Assembly (NCBI GenBank): GCA_965262365.1
Contig: OZ253541.1
Span: forward strand, 2,170,001 to 2,234,000
DNA length: 64,000 nucleotides
Source: UBA6522 sp965262365
Lineage (GTDB): Bacteria; Pseudomonadota; Gammaproteobacteria; Steroidobacterales; Rariloculaceae
Reading direction: 5' to 3'
Shown here: positions 9,265 to 18,259 of the stretch, in pieces
Position numbering within the stretch: position 1 is the first letter of the stretch
Layout of the letters: every line of letters begins with the position of its first letter
Position numbers and translations under genes: made by a program
The notes under the pieces: model-generated
What the model saw: only the letters and a program-made list of their open reading frames with translations
What the model was told of the DNA's origin: nothing
The model's database searches: none

Positions 9265-9499
9265 GGGCAAGATGCGCAACAAATTTTGGTTTCTCTTGGA
9301 ATTTGGGTTCAGTTCTTGCCGAAAGTCTATCGCGTTCAATGACGGGCGACGTGTGAAGCGCGCGCTACGGTCCGCCGCATTTGCGGCGGCTTTACTCCGA
9401 GATACTCACCTAAGCTCGCAGCTCTGGTAACACGATCCGGATATTCTCCTCTGGAGAATAGCGTCGCCGTGTCGCTCAGCCGGTCGCCTTGACCGTTTT

Positions 9500-9525
9500 C
9501 TCAGAACGGCCGTTGGACGGGTTTT
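9500..9525 (+). other. Small palindrome AACGGCCGTT followed by a T-run
   Basis: A 10-bp palindrome AACGGCCGTT and a short CCGT-TGG-ACGG hairpin are followed by GTTTTTCTTT. The stem is too short for a convincing terminator, and no gene ends here on the plus strand. Recorded as a weak structural feature in otherwise gene-poor sequence. Confidence 0.2.
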
Positions 9526-9599
9526 TCTTTGCTCTCATCGCTTACTCCTTTCAGATGACGATGAGCTCAATCTCTCTCTTATTTAACCACCCCCAAATT

Positions 9600-9962
9600 G
9601 TCCAACTTGTGCTGACGCCGAACAGGCGTGGCGTGAACGCGTGCTGCCGACGCCGTATTCCGGTCCCCTCGCCCAGACACGAAAGATGCCGTTTGCATTA
9701 CGCTTCGCCACCTCGATAGTGGCCGTCGCCATCGGCAATGCTTCCAGGCTCAGTCGACGGTCCGAGAAAAGCAGCTCGCGCGTGTCGCCACGGCCCGCAT
9801 CCTCGATGCGGTTCGGAAGCAGCAAATGCCGCAACGCCATGTGCCGCGGATTGCGCCGCGAGACCTCGCCGGCGAGTTCCTTCTAGCCAGCCGCGGTGCC
9901 GGCATCCATGAAAATCGTGTGTGTCAGTTCATGCTCTTCGATCCGCTGTGCGGGTACCCATA
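9600..9962 (-). pseudogene. Decayed ORF of unknown family
   Basis: On the minus strand one reading frame, interrupted by a single TAG near 9883, reads like a real protein: VWVPAQRIEEHELTHTIF, then after the stop RHLLLPNRIEDAG, ELLFSDRRLSLEALPMATA and IEVAKRNANGIFRVWARG. The text is too protein-like for a shadow frame, but no start is visible and I do not recognise the family. It abuts the transposase remnant on its right. Confidence 0.35.
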
Positions 9963-10110
9963 CCCCCTGCTGTCCGTGCAGATCGACGGCGGCAGCGAGT
10001 TCACCGTCGCCGGCGCCAACCGAGCTCTCGCCAACCACCAGCACTTCCACAATCACGTCAGACCTCACCAGGCCCTCGACTGGAAAAATCGGAGACGGAT
10101 TTTCGTCCTC
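9963..10110 (+). pseudogene. Remnant of an rve-type (DDE) transposase, IS3/IS481-like
   Basis: The plus frame reads LLSVQIDGGSEFT, then FHNHVRPHQALDWKN. These correspond to the second-Asp (DNGSEF) and C-terminal (YN..RPHQAL...TP) motifs of integrase-core transposases, brought much closer together than in an intact protein, so there is an internal deletion. Start, first Asp region and C-terminus are absent. No terminal repeats found. The rest of 9265-10213 holds nothing else I can support. Confidence 0.55.
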
Positions 10111-10213
10111 AGCGCGTGGCCGCGTTCGTGCTCATCGTGGACCCGCGGCGAAAGGCTCGTGTCGATCCGGGACTCGTGGCGGCGGTGCTTGGCCTCACCC
10201 GCACGGGCGCGTA

Positions 10214-11602
10214 TCAGTGACTAGAAGCCGGACCGTCCCCCGCCGGCTCAAAGTACTCTCGGGTAACCCTGAAAACCATCGGCGCCAGTAATAGCAAGCC
10301 GACGAGGTTGGGCACGGCCATCAGGCCATTGAGGGTGTCGGCCAGGTTCCACACCAGATCCACTCTGACGTTGGCGAAGGTCAACGCGGCCAGCACCCAC
10401 AGCGCGCGGTAAACAATCACGCTTTTTTCGCTGAACAGGTACTGCCAGCAGCGCTCGCCGTAGTACGACCAGCCGAGAATGGTCGTGAAGGCAAAGACTG
10501 CAAGTGCGACGGTGACGATGAACTGCCCGCCCACGACAGTGCTCTGAAAGGCCGTCGACGTGAGCACGACGCCGGTCAGCGCGCCGCCGTCCGCACCCGT
10601 CATCGTCCACGCCCCGGAGGTCAGGATCACCAGCGACGTCACGGTACAGACGACAAGCGTGTCGATGAACGTCCCCAGCATAGCGACGATGCCCTGGCGC
10701 ACGGGGCTGTCGGTCTGGGCCGCCGCGTGTGCGATGGCGGCGGAGCCCAGCCCGGACTCGTTGGAGAAAACGCCCCGGGCGACGCCGAAGCGAACGGCCG
10801 CGGCCACCGCGGCCCCGGCAAAGCCGCCGGTCGCGGCCGCGGGCGTGAACGCATGGGTGAAGATCAGGCCGATGGCCGCCGGCACTTCGGCAATGTTGAT
10901 GACGACGATCAACACGGCGGCGCCCAGGTAGAGCACGATCATGGCCGGCACGAGCTTGCCCGCGACCTCGCCGATGCGCCGAATGCCGCCAATGACGACG
11001 ACGCCCACCAGCGCCGCGACGATCACACCCGTCAACCAGGTCGGAACCCCAAAGCTGTCCACCAGCGCGGCCGCCATCGTGTTGACCTGCACCGCGTTGC
11101 CGATGCCGAACGCTGCCACCGCGCCGAAGATGGCGAACGCGAGCCCCAGCCACTTGCCGAGTGCCGGGGCGAAATCGCCGACGCCGTTGCGAAGGTAGTA
11201 CATCGGGCCGCCGACGTACTTACCCGATTTGTCCACTTCTCGATACGTGACCGCGCACACCGCCTCGGCGTACTTGGTCGCCATGCCAAACAGCGCGATG
11301 AGCCACATGTAGAAGATCGCGCCGGGGCCGCCCAGCGCAATGGCGGTGGCGACGCCGGCGATATTCCCGGTACCCACCGTCGCCGACAAGGCCGTCATCA
11401 ATGCATTGAAGGGTTTGACTTCGCCGGCGCCGCCGGGGTCGCTCTTGTCGAAGAGCAGCCGGAAACCGTAGCCGATCTTGCGCCACGGCATGAATGCGAG
11501 GCCAAGGGTCAGGAGCACTCCGGTGACGCCCAGCATGCCGAGCATGGGCGCACCCCAAACGAAACCGTTGATCGAATCTATGATTGAGTTCAGCCGGTCC
11601 AT
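10214..11602 (-). CDS. Sodium:alanine/glycine symporter (AGCS family)
   Basis: 462 residues with about ten to eleven membrane spans. The family signature lies near residues 70-97: ALSATVGTGNIAGVATAI then GGPGAIFYMW. SNESGLGSA and the late GWSYYGERCW are also typical of AlsT/DagA-type carriers. Length is normal for the family. It imports a small neutral amino acid with sodium across the inner membrane. It stands alone, flanked by decayed sequence downstream and by a 267-bp spacer upstream with no recognisable element. Confidence 0.93.
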   Translation of the reverse strand: MDRLNSIIDSINGFVWGAPMLGMLGVTGVLLTLGLAFMPWRKIGYGFRLLFDKSDPGGAGEVKPFNALMTALSATVGTGNIAGVATAIALGGPGAIFYMWLIALFGMATKYAEAVCAVTYREVDKSGKYVGGPMYYLRNGVGDFAPALGKWLGLAFAIFGAVAAFGIGNAVQVNTMAAALVDSFGVPTWLTGVIVAALVGVVVIGGIRRIGEVAGKLVPAMIVLYLGAAVLIVVINIAEVPAAIGLIFTHAFTPAAATGGFAGAAVAAAVRFGVARGVFSNESGLGSAAIAHAAAQTDSPVRQGIVAMLGTFIDTLVVCTVTSLVILTSGAWTMTGADGGALTGVVLTSTAFQSTVVGGQFIVTVALAVFAFTTILGWSYYGERCWQYLFSEKSVIVYRALWVLAALTFANVRVDLVWNLADTLNGLMAVPNLVGLLLLAPMVFRVTREYFEPAGDGPASSH

Positions 11603-11824
11603 CGCATCTCACCCCGAATTTCAGCGCAAGCGCAGAATGCCGCAATCGGCCGACGGTTGACAGTCCTTGGAGGGCTTTGTCAAGTTAACTGCTCCAAGTC
11701 GGCGAAATCCATTGCCGTTATCGATCAAGCTGCCGCAACCTGAATCCAGGACGCAATGGCGCGTTGTCTCGGCTCCCGACAATGGACTCCCTTTCCACCA
11801 ATATAATCACATGACATATTGATT

Positions 11825-11853
11825 AAGAATAGAACAAATGAAGTTCTATTCTT
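11825..11853. promoter_or_regulatory. Perfect 11-bp inverted repeat upstream of the sulfatase remnant
   Basis: AAGAATAGAAC (11825-11835) and its exact complement GTTCTATTCTT (11843-11853) are separated by seven bases. The right arm ends just before GGGGAG, the ribosome site of the gene starting at 11870. It could be an operator or a 5'-UTR hairpin. No regulator is encoded nearby. Confidence 0.5.
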
Positions 11854-11869
11854 CCGGGGAGCATTAATC

Positions 11870-12337
11870 ATGAAATCGTTGAATACGATGATCTTGTTGC
11901 TGGTTTGCGGCATAGGCCCGGCAAACGCACAGACACTACCGGCCGCGCCAAACTTTCTTTTTATCTTTATCGACGACCAGGCTTGGGACGCCACCTCGGT
12001 GCAAATGATCCCCGGTGAGAGCTTCAGCCACACAGCGAACTACAGGATGCCCAACCTGGAGCAGATCGCATCGGAAGGCATCATTTTCTCGCAAGATCCG
12101 AACGATCCGAAATTGACGTTCAGCATTACCCGGCGTGCCGAGGACTTCATGGATGAACAGGCAAGAGAAGGCCATCCGTTTTATCTCCAGCTTTCCTACT
12201 ATGCGACGCACGACCCCAACCAGGCCCTGGCGTCCACGCTCGAGAAATACAGCGGCGATGGCGCGGTCAGGGCGGCAATGACCGAAGATCTCGATACCAA
12301 CATTGGAGCACTGCTCGAAAGATGCTTGCTGAACTGA
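11870..12337 (+). pseudogene. Truncated sulfatase lacking its catalytic core
   Basis: ATG 11870 is preceded by GGGGAG and opens a good signal peptide (MKSLNTMILLLVCGIGPANAQ). The mature protein begins like a type I sulfatase (APNFLFIFIDDQ, with the metal-binding Asp pair) and continues PNLEQIASEGIIFS. It then jumps directly to a late region (HPFYLQLSYYATHDPN...DTNIGALLERC) and stops. The intervening segment, including the C-x-[PS]-x-R formylglycine site, is missing, and the end is cut short. About 155 residues remain of a usual 450-550, so it cannot be an active sulfatase. Confidence 0.8.
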
Positions 12338-12466
12338 TGGCGCACGTGCAGGCCGGCATAGATGCCCCCCGCTATGCCCGACTGGAAAGTGGACAACATG
12401 GTGCAGAAGATACTCGCCCGCCGGAGCGTCGTGGCATGGGCGGGCGGGAACTGACAGATCTCGGCA

Positions 12467-13921
12467 TTATTCCGACGCGTGCAACGCTGCCATTCTCGAT
12501 TTCAGATCCCGATAGTTGTCGGCCTCGGTCGCCGACAGGTTGCCAGTCAACAGATTGGCGTGCTCGTACGGGTCATTCTCGAGATCGTAGAACTCCTCTT
12601 CGCCGCCGATCGCCAGCAGCTTGTGGGTCTCGTTGCGTATTGCCTGCGTCGGCGGCAGGCCGTGCCCGAACGCGTCGGCGTAGACGAAATCTCTGGCCGG
12701 CACCGCGTCCGGATCGTGCAGCAGGCGCGCGAAACTGACTGAATCGAAACCGCGATCGTCCGGTAACGCAGCCTCGACATCGATACCGGCAAGCTCAAGG
12801 AACGTCGCATACAAGTCCACGGTATTGATCAGAGCATCACTGGCCTGGCCCCCGTCTATCCCCGGTCCGGTTACCATGAAGGGCACATTCATACCACCCT
12901 GATAGACGGTGCCTTTTCCTCGCTGCCTGTCGAACGGCGGCTGAATGACGCCGCCCGAAGTCCCGTTGTCACCGAGGAAAATGATGTAGGTGTTGTCTCG
13001 CTGCGCCGGGGTGAGCGTGCCCAAAAGACGGCCGATCTCCGTATCCATCGCTTCGAGCATCGCCTTGAAGTACGGATGCGGGTTGTCGTTCACGTCGTCG
13101 CTGTAGGGGTCCAGATTCTTCGCGTCGCTGTGCAACAACTCGAGCGGTGGCAAGTGATAGGGCGAATGCGGCAGATTGAACGAAAGATACGCAATCCACG
13201 GAACGGCGTCGTCTCTCTCCTTCAGCCAGGCGATCGTCTCGTTGACTTTGTCGGTAGGCGCATACACCGTCGACCCGGGGGTCGATCTGCCGTTGATCGA
13301 TTTCGAGAACGCAAAGAAGCTCTCGAACCCGCCGACGCCACCGCCGGCGAAATGATCGAAGCCGGCGCTGTTAGGGTGGGCCGCATAGCCGTTGCCCGCA
13401 TCGGCCAGATGCCACTTCCCGAAAGCCGCCGTCTCATACCCCAGCTCCGGATCGGTCTTGAGCGCCATCGGCAACGTGAATTCGTCCAGGGAAAGTCCCG
13501 GCGGTGATTCCGGCGGACTCGGCCGGTTGCGGACGCCTTCGGGATGCGCCCCCGGGGGCTTCTCCGGCACGACCTTCGGCGCGTCGGGCGGCGTTACGAT
13601 CGGGCGTCCGATACCCGTCCGGAACCCGTAACGGCCGGTCAGGATCGTGGCCCGGGTCGGCGAGCACACCGGTTGCGACCACATATTGTCGAAGCGAATT
13701 CCGTGGTCGCAGAGATTGTCGAGCGTCGGGGTCACGGCCGTATCGTCGTTGAGACCGTAGCAAGACAGCGTCTCCACGCCCATGTCGTCACCCATGATGA
13801 CGAGGAAATTCGGTGCGGAAAGCGCGGTCGACAGCGGCATCAATCCACTGACACAAAGATACGCGACGACACGGATGACCGGCTTCCATTTTGCGCTCGC
13901 CGGCGCAGCTTTCGTTGTCAT
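12467..13921 (-). CDS. Secreted type I sulfatase (arylsulfatase-like)
   Basis: 484 residues. The N-terminal signal region (PVIRVVAYLCVSGLMPLSTALS) is followed by APNFLVIMGDDMG, with the calcium-binding Asp pair, and the formylglycine motif CSPTR at residues 86-90 followed by ATILTGRYG. Later NTYIIFLGDNGT supplies further metal ligands. Length is normal and no residue of the signature is missing. It would need a formylglycine-generating enzyme encoded elsewhere. It hydrolyses a sulfate ester in the periplasm or outside the cell; substrate unknown. The truncated sulfatase at 11870 points towards it from the other strand and is not a simple copy. Confidence 0.9.
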   Translation of the reverse strand: MTTKAAPASAKWKPVIRVVAYLCVSGLMPLSTALSAPNFLVIMGDDMGVETLSCYGLNDDTAVTPTLDNLCDHGIRFDNMWSQPVCSPTRATILTGRYGFRTGIGRPIVTPPDAPKVVPEKPPGAHPEGVRNRPSPPESPPGLSLDEFTLPMALKTDPELGYETAAFGKWHLADAGNGYAAHPNSAGFDHFAGGGVGGFESFFAFSKSINGRSTPGSTVYAPTDKVNETIAWLKERDDAVPWIAYLSFNLPHSPYHLPPLELLHSDAKNLDPYSDDVNDNPHPYFKAMLEAMDTEIGRLLGTLTPAQRDNTYIIFLGDNGTSGGVIQPPFDRQRGKGTVYQGGMNVPFMVTGPGIDGGQASDALINTVDLYATFLELAGIDVEAALPDDRGFDSVSFARLLHDPDAVPARDFVYADAFGHGLPPTQAIRNETHKLLAIGGEEEFYDLENDPYEHANLLTGNLSATEADNYRDLKSRMAALHASE

Positions 13922-13963
13922 TTGCTATTGCTCCAATCAGGCGGCCTCGGTAGCCTCCCGGTT

Positions 13964-14120
13964 TTACTTCGCAGGGATCGTGTAGCTGTCTACGACTTCG
14001 CCGCAATCGCGCTCACAGTCGTAAATATTCTTGATGTACTCGACGGTAACTTCATCGGGCGACACCGACACGTCAAGAAACCCGGAACTGCACTTGACGA
14101 TTTCATTGCCAATTCCTTCT
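13964..14120 (-). pseudogene. C-terminal remnant of a phosphatase-like protein
   Basis: The minus frame ends IVKCSSGFLDVSVSPDEVT, then VEYIKNIYDCERDCGEVVD and a stop near 13964. The FLDVSVSPDEVTVEYI pattern resembles the last strand of secreted metallophosphatases. Everything upstream (14120-14239) is not protein-like and no start is visible. Read as a 3' fragment; the family assignment is tentative. Confidence 0.35.
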
Positions 14121-14239
14121 CGTGCTCTTTCTCTAGCGGCTCTACCTGGGAACAGCGTTAGCGGGCAGGCTCCTTGCTGACCGCGAAACGAGCATAGCAT
14201 CCGACCCGAACGGTGAAGACGAATAGACGCCGATTGCAT

Positions 14240-15277
14240 CTAGAGATAGGCGTTGTCCGAGCAGTCCATATCGAAAGGCTGAATCTCGATTCCCGGAATC
14301 GCCACCCACTCGCCCGTGAGCCGAGCGGGGGCGGTAAACGTCGCCGGATCCGTCACGACCTGCTCGTAGGACAGGCGAAGCTCGTCGTCGCTCAGCGTGA
14401 AACGCTCGTGCACGGTGACATCTTCGCTCTGCGGGACGCCCGTGGTGTTGTACCAGGGGAAGTTGATACGCGTCGTCGAGACGACGAGCGTGCGCTCGTC
14501 TTCCCAGCGCCCGACAGAGTAGCCGAGGCGGCTTGCCGGCTGCGCACCGGGATCGGCATCGCCCGACAGGTGAATCACGCGCACGTTGTCGTGTTCCTCG
14601 ATCCTGAGAACGATGCGGTCGCCTTCGTCGACGAACTCGCGCGGATAGGGATTGCCCATCGTCGACGGCATCCCGCGGCGCTCGCACCGGACCACCCAGT
14701 TGTCGGCAACGTTCCAGGTCGCCAGTACCGCCTCGGCCTCGGGCGTGAGCGACAGGGACTCCCGGCCGCCGACTCCACGCACCGATCTCCAGACAGTGAA
14801 CAATCCGCGCGGCTCCGCCGCCGCGGCCTCGGCCGCACCCCACTCGCCCGTGCCGATTACCGCCCGCGCGTTCGGCCAGTGCGGGTCGACTGCCGGCCCC
14901 AGCCCCCTGAGCAGAACCTCCGCCCGGTCCGGCAGGAGGGCGCTGTTGACGATGAAGTTCAGGGGACGCCGGGTCGAAGGCGATCCTGCGACGCGAATGA
15001 CCTCCCCGACTTTCAACGTATCCGCGGTCACGCCGCGCCGAGTCAGGTGATTCGGGGAGGTGCCCGCCATCGTCCAGAGCTCACCCTCGCCTGCCTCGTT
15101 TTCGATCCGCATCGTCCAGCGGATGTGCGGGTTTCTCCAGACCACGCTGACGATCTCCCCTTGCATCTCGTCGATCACGCTCGTGTCCCACTCCGCCATG
15201 GAATGGTGCGACGCCGCCAGCCGCGGCAGCATGACGAAGGCGGCGACGAGACTCAGGTTGCAGATCTGCTTCATCAT
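14240..15277 (-). CDS. DUF6152-WEGD fusion protein, exported
   Basis: 345 residues from ATG 15277, chosen because GGAGGAGG lies seven bases upstream; a second ATG follows immediately. The signal peptide (MMKQICNLSLVAAFVML...LAAS) would be cleaved before HHSMAEWD, leaving His-His at the mature N-terminus. DUF6152 part (about 24-125): WRNPHIRW, then RRGVTADTLKVGEVIRVAG. WEGD part: CERRGMPSTM, YSVGRWEDERTLVV, VHERFTL and a C-terminal MDCSDN. Five genes in this window share this two-part layout. Function unknown; predicted periplasmic. Confidence 0.75.
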   Translation of the reverse strand: MMKQICNLSLVAAFVMLPRLAASHHSMAEWDTSVIDEMQGEIVSVVWRNPHIRWTMRIENEAGEGELWTMAGTSPNHLTRRGVTADTLKVGEVIRVAGSPSTRRPLNFIVNSALLPDRAEVLLRGLGPAVDPHWPNARAVIGTGEWGAAEAAAAEPRGLFTVWRSVRGVGGRESLSLTPEAEAVLATWNVADNWVVRCERRGMPSTMGNPYPREFVDEGDRIVLRIEEHDNVRVIHLSGDADPGAQPASRLGYSVGRWEDERTLVVSTTRINFPWYNTTGVPQSEDVTVHERFTLSDDELRLSYEQVVTDPATFTAPARLTGEWVAIPGIEIQPFDMDCSDNAYL

Positions 15278-15521
15278 TGCGGTGCCTCCTCCCAGACTTC
15301 GCACTCGAACGGTTCGACGGAAGGACCGTGATGCGCCTCGCTGCGGCTGCTCGCGAGGCCCACGATAACGCTGATTGTCGAAATCGAAAGGACCACGTTC
15401 TTCAAACGCATGACTCGAACCGATTGTTGCTTCTATGGGCCAGCGGAATCCCAGAGCACGCATTCGTAGTCACCAATACCGTACATCCATGACGCACTCA
15501 TTCTGGATAATACCAAGGGCC

Positions 15522-15794
15522 TCAGTAATGGTAGCGCGCGGCGAGAAAATATACGCGGGTATCGTCAACCTGATAAATGAGTCGGTGCTCCTGATCAATG
15601 CGCCTCGACCACTTTCCGCTGAGTTCACCGCGCAGCGGCTCAGGCTTTCCTTGTCCTGTGAATGGGTCTCGAAGCACGTCTTCCACCAGTCGGAGCGTTC
15701 GCAGTGCCCGCTCGCGGTTGGTTCGAGTCCAGTACTCCAGGTCTTCCAGAAAATTGGGGTCCATCACCGCTTGACGCGGCTGATTTCTCCTCAC
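15522..15794 (-). CDS. yoeB: YoeB-family mRNA interferase toxin
   Basis: 80 residues from ATG 15764, or 90 from a GTG at 15794 that overlaps the antitoxin stop (GTGA). Hallmarks: NFLEDLEYWTRTNRERALR, LVEDVLRDPFTGQGKPEPL, SGKWSRRIDQEHRLIYQV and the terminal ARYHY. The catalytic Glu, Arg, His and Tyr positions of YoeB (E in VEDVL, R in WSRRI, H and Y in ARYHY) are all present. It would cleave ribosome-associated mRNA when free. It is translationally coupled to the YefM-like antitoxin gene just upstream. Confidence 0.92.
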   Translation of the reverse strand: MRRNQPRQAVMDPNFLEDLEYWTRTNRERALRTLRLVEDVLRDPFTGQGKPEPLRGELSGKWSRRIDQEHRLIYQVDDTRVYFLAARYHY

Positions 15795-16075
15795 AGGGTC
15801 GCCAAATCCAAGCGAGAGCGGAGTTCATCGACATCAGCCGGTTCTCCTTGATTGTTGTCGAGTCGAAGGCTGGCTTCCAGCAGGCGTCGGGCATTCTTGG
15901 GTGAGCGCAACAGGTAGGCCGTCTCAAGCCAACCGGCAAGTTCGTCCGCAGCAATAAGGGCGACGGGCTCTTTGCCGCGACGGCGGATCAAAACCGGTTC
16001 CCGGGTATCCGTTACCTGGTCCATCAGCGACGCGAGCGACTGCCGCGCCTTTGAATAGCTGGTCTCGTGAATCAT
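15791..16075 (-). CDS. yefM: YefM/Phd-family antitoxin
   Basis: 94 residues from ATG 16075, preceded by GAGGG. The N-terminal DNA-binding part begins MIHETSYSKARQSLASLMDQ, typical of YefM, with the central EPVLIRRRGKEPVALIAADEL strand-turn segment; the C-terminal half (RLLEASLRLDNN...DELRSRLDL) would wrap the toxin. It neutralises YoeB and represses its own promoter. The operator-like palindrome pair at 16090-16112 fits autoregulation. Confidence 0.92.
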   Translation of the reverse strand: MIHETSYSKARQSLASLMDQVTDTREPVLIRRRGKEPVALIAADELAGWLETAYLLRSPKNARRLLEASLRLDNNQGEPADVDELRSRLDLATL

Positions 16076-16089
16076 CGAAACGCCCTCGA

Positions 16090-16112
16090 TATGTACAAGA
16101 TTACTGTACATA
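16090..16112. promoter_or_regulatory. YefM-type operator (two TGTACA palindromes)
   Basis: Two TGTACA hexamers, at 16092-16097 and 16105-16110, sit 13 bp centre to centre; with flanks they form TATGTACA and TGTACATA, a perfect 8-bp inverted repeat around seven bases. The YefM operator of E. coli is known to be built of TGTACA motifs at similar spacing. The site ends 15 bp upstream of the antitoxin ATG, where it would cover the promoter. Confidence 0.8.
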
Positions 16113-16403
16113 GCTGGGAGCTTATAGGTCAATATGGGTTGTTGCGGATGCAGGCTTGGACGACACCTCGAAAATTACGGCACCGTGCGCCCTGCCTCGA
16201 CGATCGGAATGTTTGCTGTTTCCTGGCAAATGTATCAGTCTCTCCCGCCATTGGTTCTCTTCTCCGTTCGCATTAAATTGAGCCGCCGGTTCTTCAGCCA
16301 GTGAGTCCAGCCCAAGTCAATCAATCATCTCGATATCGGAGATCTTGAGAAGAGTCTAAATCTGGTGGATTCGCGTAGATTTGCGCCCTTGAGGATGACT
16401 GAT

Positions 16404-16525
16404 ATGGCGACACTGACTATCCGGCTTCCCGATGCCCATCGGATCGACTGGCGGCGATGCCGCGCGTGGCCTGAAACTGCTCGAGGAACTGGACCACCGG
16501 CATGCCCAGGCTCCGAACCCATGAG
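16404..16525 (+). pseudogene. Remnant of a ribbon-helix-helix antitoxin
   Basis: ATG 16404 opens MATLTIRLPDAHR, the usual start of small RHH antitoxins. In another frame, GLKLLEELDHRHAQAPNP and a stop follow after a very short gap, resembling the tail of the same family. The middle is deleted and the frame is broken. The remainder of 16133-16714 shows nothing I can support. Confidence 0.35.
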
Positions 16526-16714
16526 GCGATGAGGGCTTGTCGGAGAATCGAGCCGAGTTACACGCCTTGATTCGGTTGGCTCCGGCTCCATCTGTCCCTG
16601 GGCCAGGACAAGAAGAGGCGCTCCCACGGCGAATCCCACGGTCAACCCCACGAATCAGCGTCTCATCGGAGACCCCCGTGTGCTTGGCGAGACATGGACA
16701 TCGCGGCGCTTATG

Positions 16715-17165
16715 TCAGCTCGAACGGGCCTCGGGTCCGTGGGCGCATTCGGCATACCTGAAGCAATCGATGAGATGGTCGTTGACGAGTCCCGTAGCCT
16801 GCATGTGGGCATAGACGATCGTGGGACCCACGAACTTGAAGCCGCGCACCTTCAGGTCCCTGCTCAACAGATCGGACTCAGCGCTCGTCGCAGGCACCTC
16901 GCTTTGCGCTCGCCAGCGATTGACGATCGGTTCGCCCCCGACGAAACGCCATACGTAGTCAGTGAAGCTCCCGAATTCCTCCTGGATCGCGAGATAGTGG
17001 CGCGCTTTCGAGGATCAGAAACTCGAAGTGCCTGCGGTCATCGCGGACGGAGACGCCCCATTCGGTGTCGTGGTAGCTCAAGTACTGCTCGTCGACGCCC
17101 TCACTCCATGGACAGCGGGTCACGCCAACGGGCTGGCCGCTCGACACGGGTGAGTCCGCATCGCT
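16715..17165 (-). pseudogene. tag: Decayed DNA-3-methyladenine glycosylase I
   Basis: Three pieces of Tag lie in order on the minus strand: the N-terminal RCPWSEGVDEQYLSYHDTEW and GVSVRDDRRHFEFLILE; the middle EEFGSFTDYVWRFVGGEPIVN; and the C-terminal LSRDLKVRGFKFVGPTIVYA, MQATGLVNDHLIDCFRY. The first and last pieces are in different frames, and about 50-60 residues between the N-terminal and middle pieces are missing. Zinc and DNA-binding motifs are recognisable but no intact frame exists, so this base-excision repair gene is dead here. Confidence 0.8.
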
Positions 17166-18259
17166 CACCGATCTTCGTCGCGAGGACGTCGGTCCGCTCG
17201 CAAGTCCGCCGGGGCGTGCCCCGTCGCAGGAAGACAGTCGAAAGAACCCAATTCCACATCCGCCCTGGAAAAGGTCCGCGTGCCGCTCAGCGGCTGGGTG
17301 TAGTAGCGCGGGTCTTCCGCGGTCCATGTCAGTTCCAGGTCGCCGCTGTCCGGATCGACACGGAGTCTCTCGAACAGCTTCAGGTCCGCCGTATTCATCC
17401 CCGTGTAGGGACTCATGGCTGTCTCCTCCCCCTCCGAAAACTGTGCAGTCTCCAACAGCACGCCGGCAGAGAACAGCGCGGTCTCCATATCCAGTTCGGC
17501 GCCATCGAAACGCCCGACCGAGTGACCGATGTCGGTTCGGGCAGTGCCTTCGGGATGATTCGCCATGTCCAGGTGCACCACCCGCACGACATCCATGAAC
17601 TCATGATGGATCCGCAAGGTCCCGTTATCACGACTGATTCGAAGCGGGGTACCGGGTTGCATCCAGGCACGAAGAGGACTGCCGGGCTCGCAACGCAGGA
17701 CGGGGTTCTGAGTCCGGGAATCATACGCATCCAGTGCCGCCTGCCCTTCCGGCGTGACGAAGTCACCAACTCGCGGCGCGGTCCCCCGGCCTTTCGGGTA
17801 CCAGGTCCCGAGTACGCCTGTGTCGGCTGTCACCACAGGGGAGGAATACAGACTGTTCCCCGAACGGTTCTTGAGCGTCAGCACGCTGCCGTCGGCAAGC
17901 TGGACAGAAGCAATGTAACAGCCCAGTGGGTCGCGCCTTGCCTGGAACGCATCGATCACAACCTTCTCGCCTGCGCTGAACGAGTCCGGTGAGATACCCT
18001 TGCGGCGCAGTTGCGTCTGCGCGTTCAGCTCACACCACCGGCTCGCGGTCGCCCCCGACTCGTTTGTTGTTTCGAGGTAGAGGTACGAGTGCGGATTGAC
18101 GAATTCGAAGCTGGATACGACGGCTTCGAACGTAATGTATCGATCCGTATCGAAGTGCGCGGCAAAGCCGTGGTGGGCGCCAACCATCGGCGCAATCAAG
18201 ACGGAAAGGATTCCAAGAACCAGCGCTGCTTGTTCGCTTCGAACCGCGTCACCTGTCAT
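17165..18259 (-). CDS. DUF6152-WEGD fusion protein, exported
   Basis: 364 residues from ATG 18259 (MTGDAVRSEQAALVLG...), giving a signal peptide that ends VGA before HHGFAAHFD. DUF6152 part: FEFVNPHSYLYLE, then RRKGISPDSFSAGEKVVIDAF. WEGD part is divergent: CEPGSPLRAWMQPG, HSVGRFDGAELDM in place of the usual GRWEGDTLVV, and FERLRVD; the terminal Cys is kept in SFDCLP. It lacks a close standalone partner. The stop overlaps the tag remnant. Predicted periplasmic, function unknown. Confidence 0.7.
   Translation of the reverse strand: MTGDAVRSEQAALVLGILSVLIAPMVGAHHGFAAHFDTDRYITFEAVVSSFEFVNPHSYLYLETTNESGATASRWCELNAQTQLRRKGISPDSFSAGEKVVIDAFQARRDPLGCYIASVQLADGSVLTLKNRSGNSLYSSPVVTADTGVLGTWYPKGRGTAPRVGDFVTPEGQAALDAYDSRTQNPVLRCEPGSPLRAWMQPGTPLRISRDNGTLRIHHEFMDVVRVVHLDMANHPEGTARTDIGHSVGRFDGAELDMETALFSAGVLLETAQFSEGEETAMSPYTGMNTADLKLFERLRVDPDSGDLELTWTAEDPRYYTQPLSGTRTFSRADVELGSFDCLPATGHAPADLRADRRPRDEDR

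Noticed and set aside
10727..11587. 286-residue plus-strand frame opposite the AGCS symporter
   Set aside because: Arg/Asp/His-rich shadow of a high-GC gene; the minus strand has full family signatures.
16694..17992. 432-residue plus-strand frame
   Set aside because: It crosses the tag remnant and the DUF6152 gene on the other strand and has no coherent domain.
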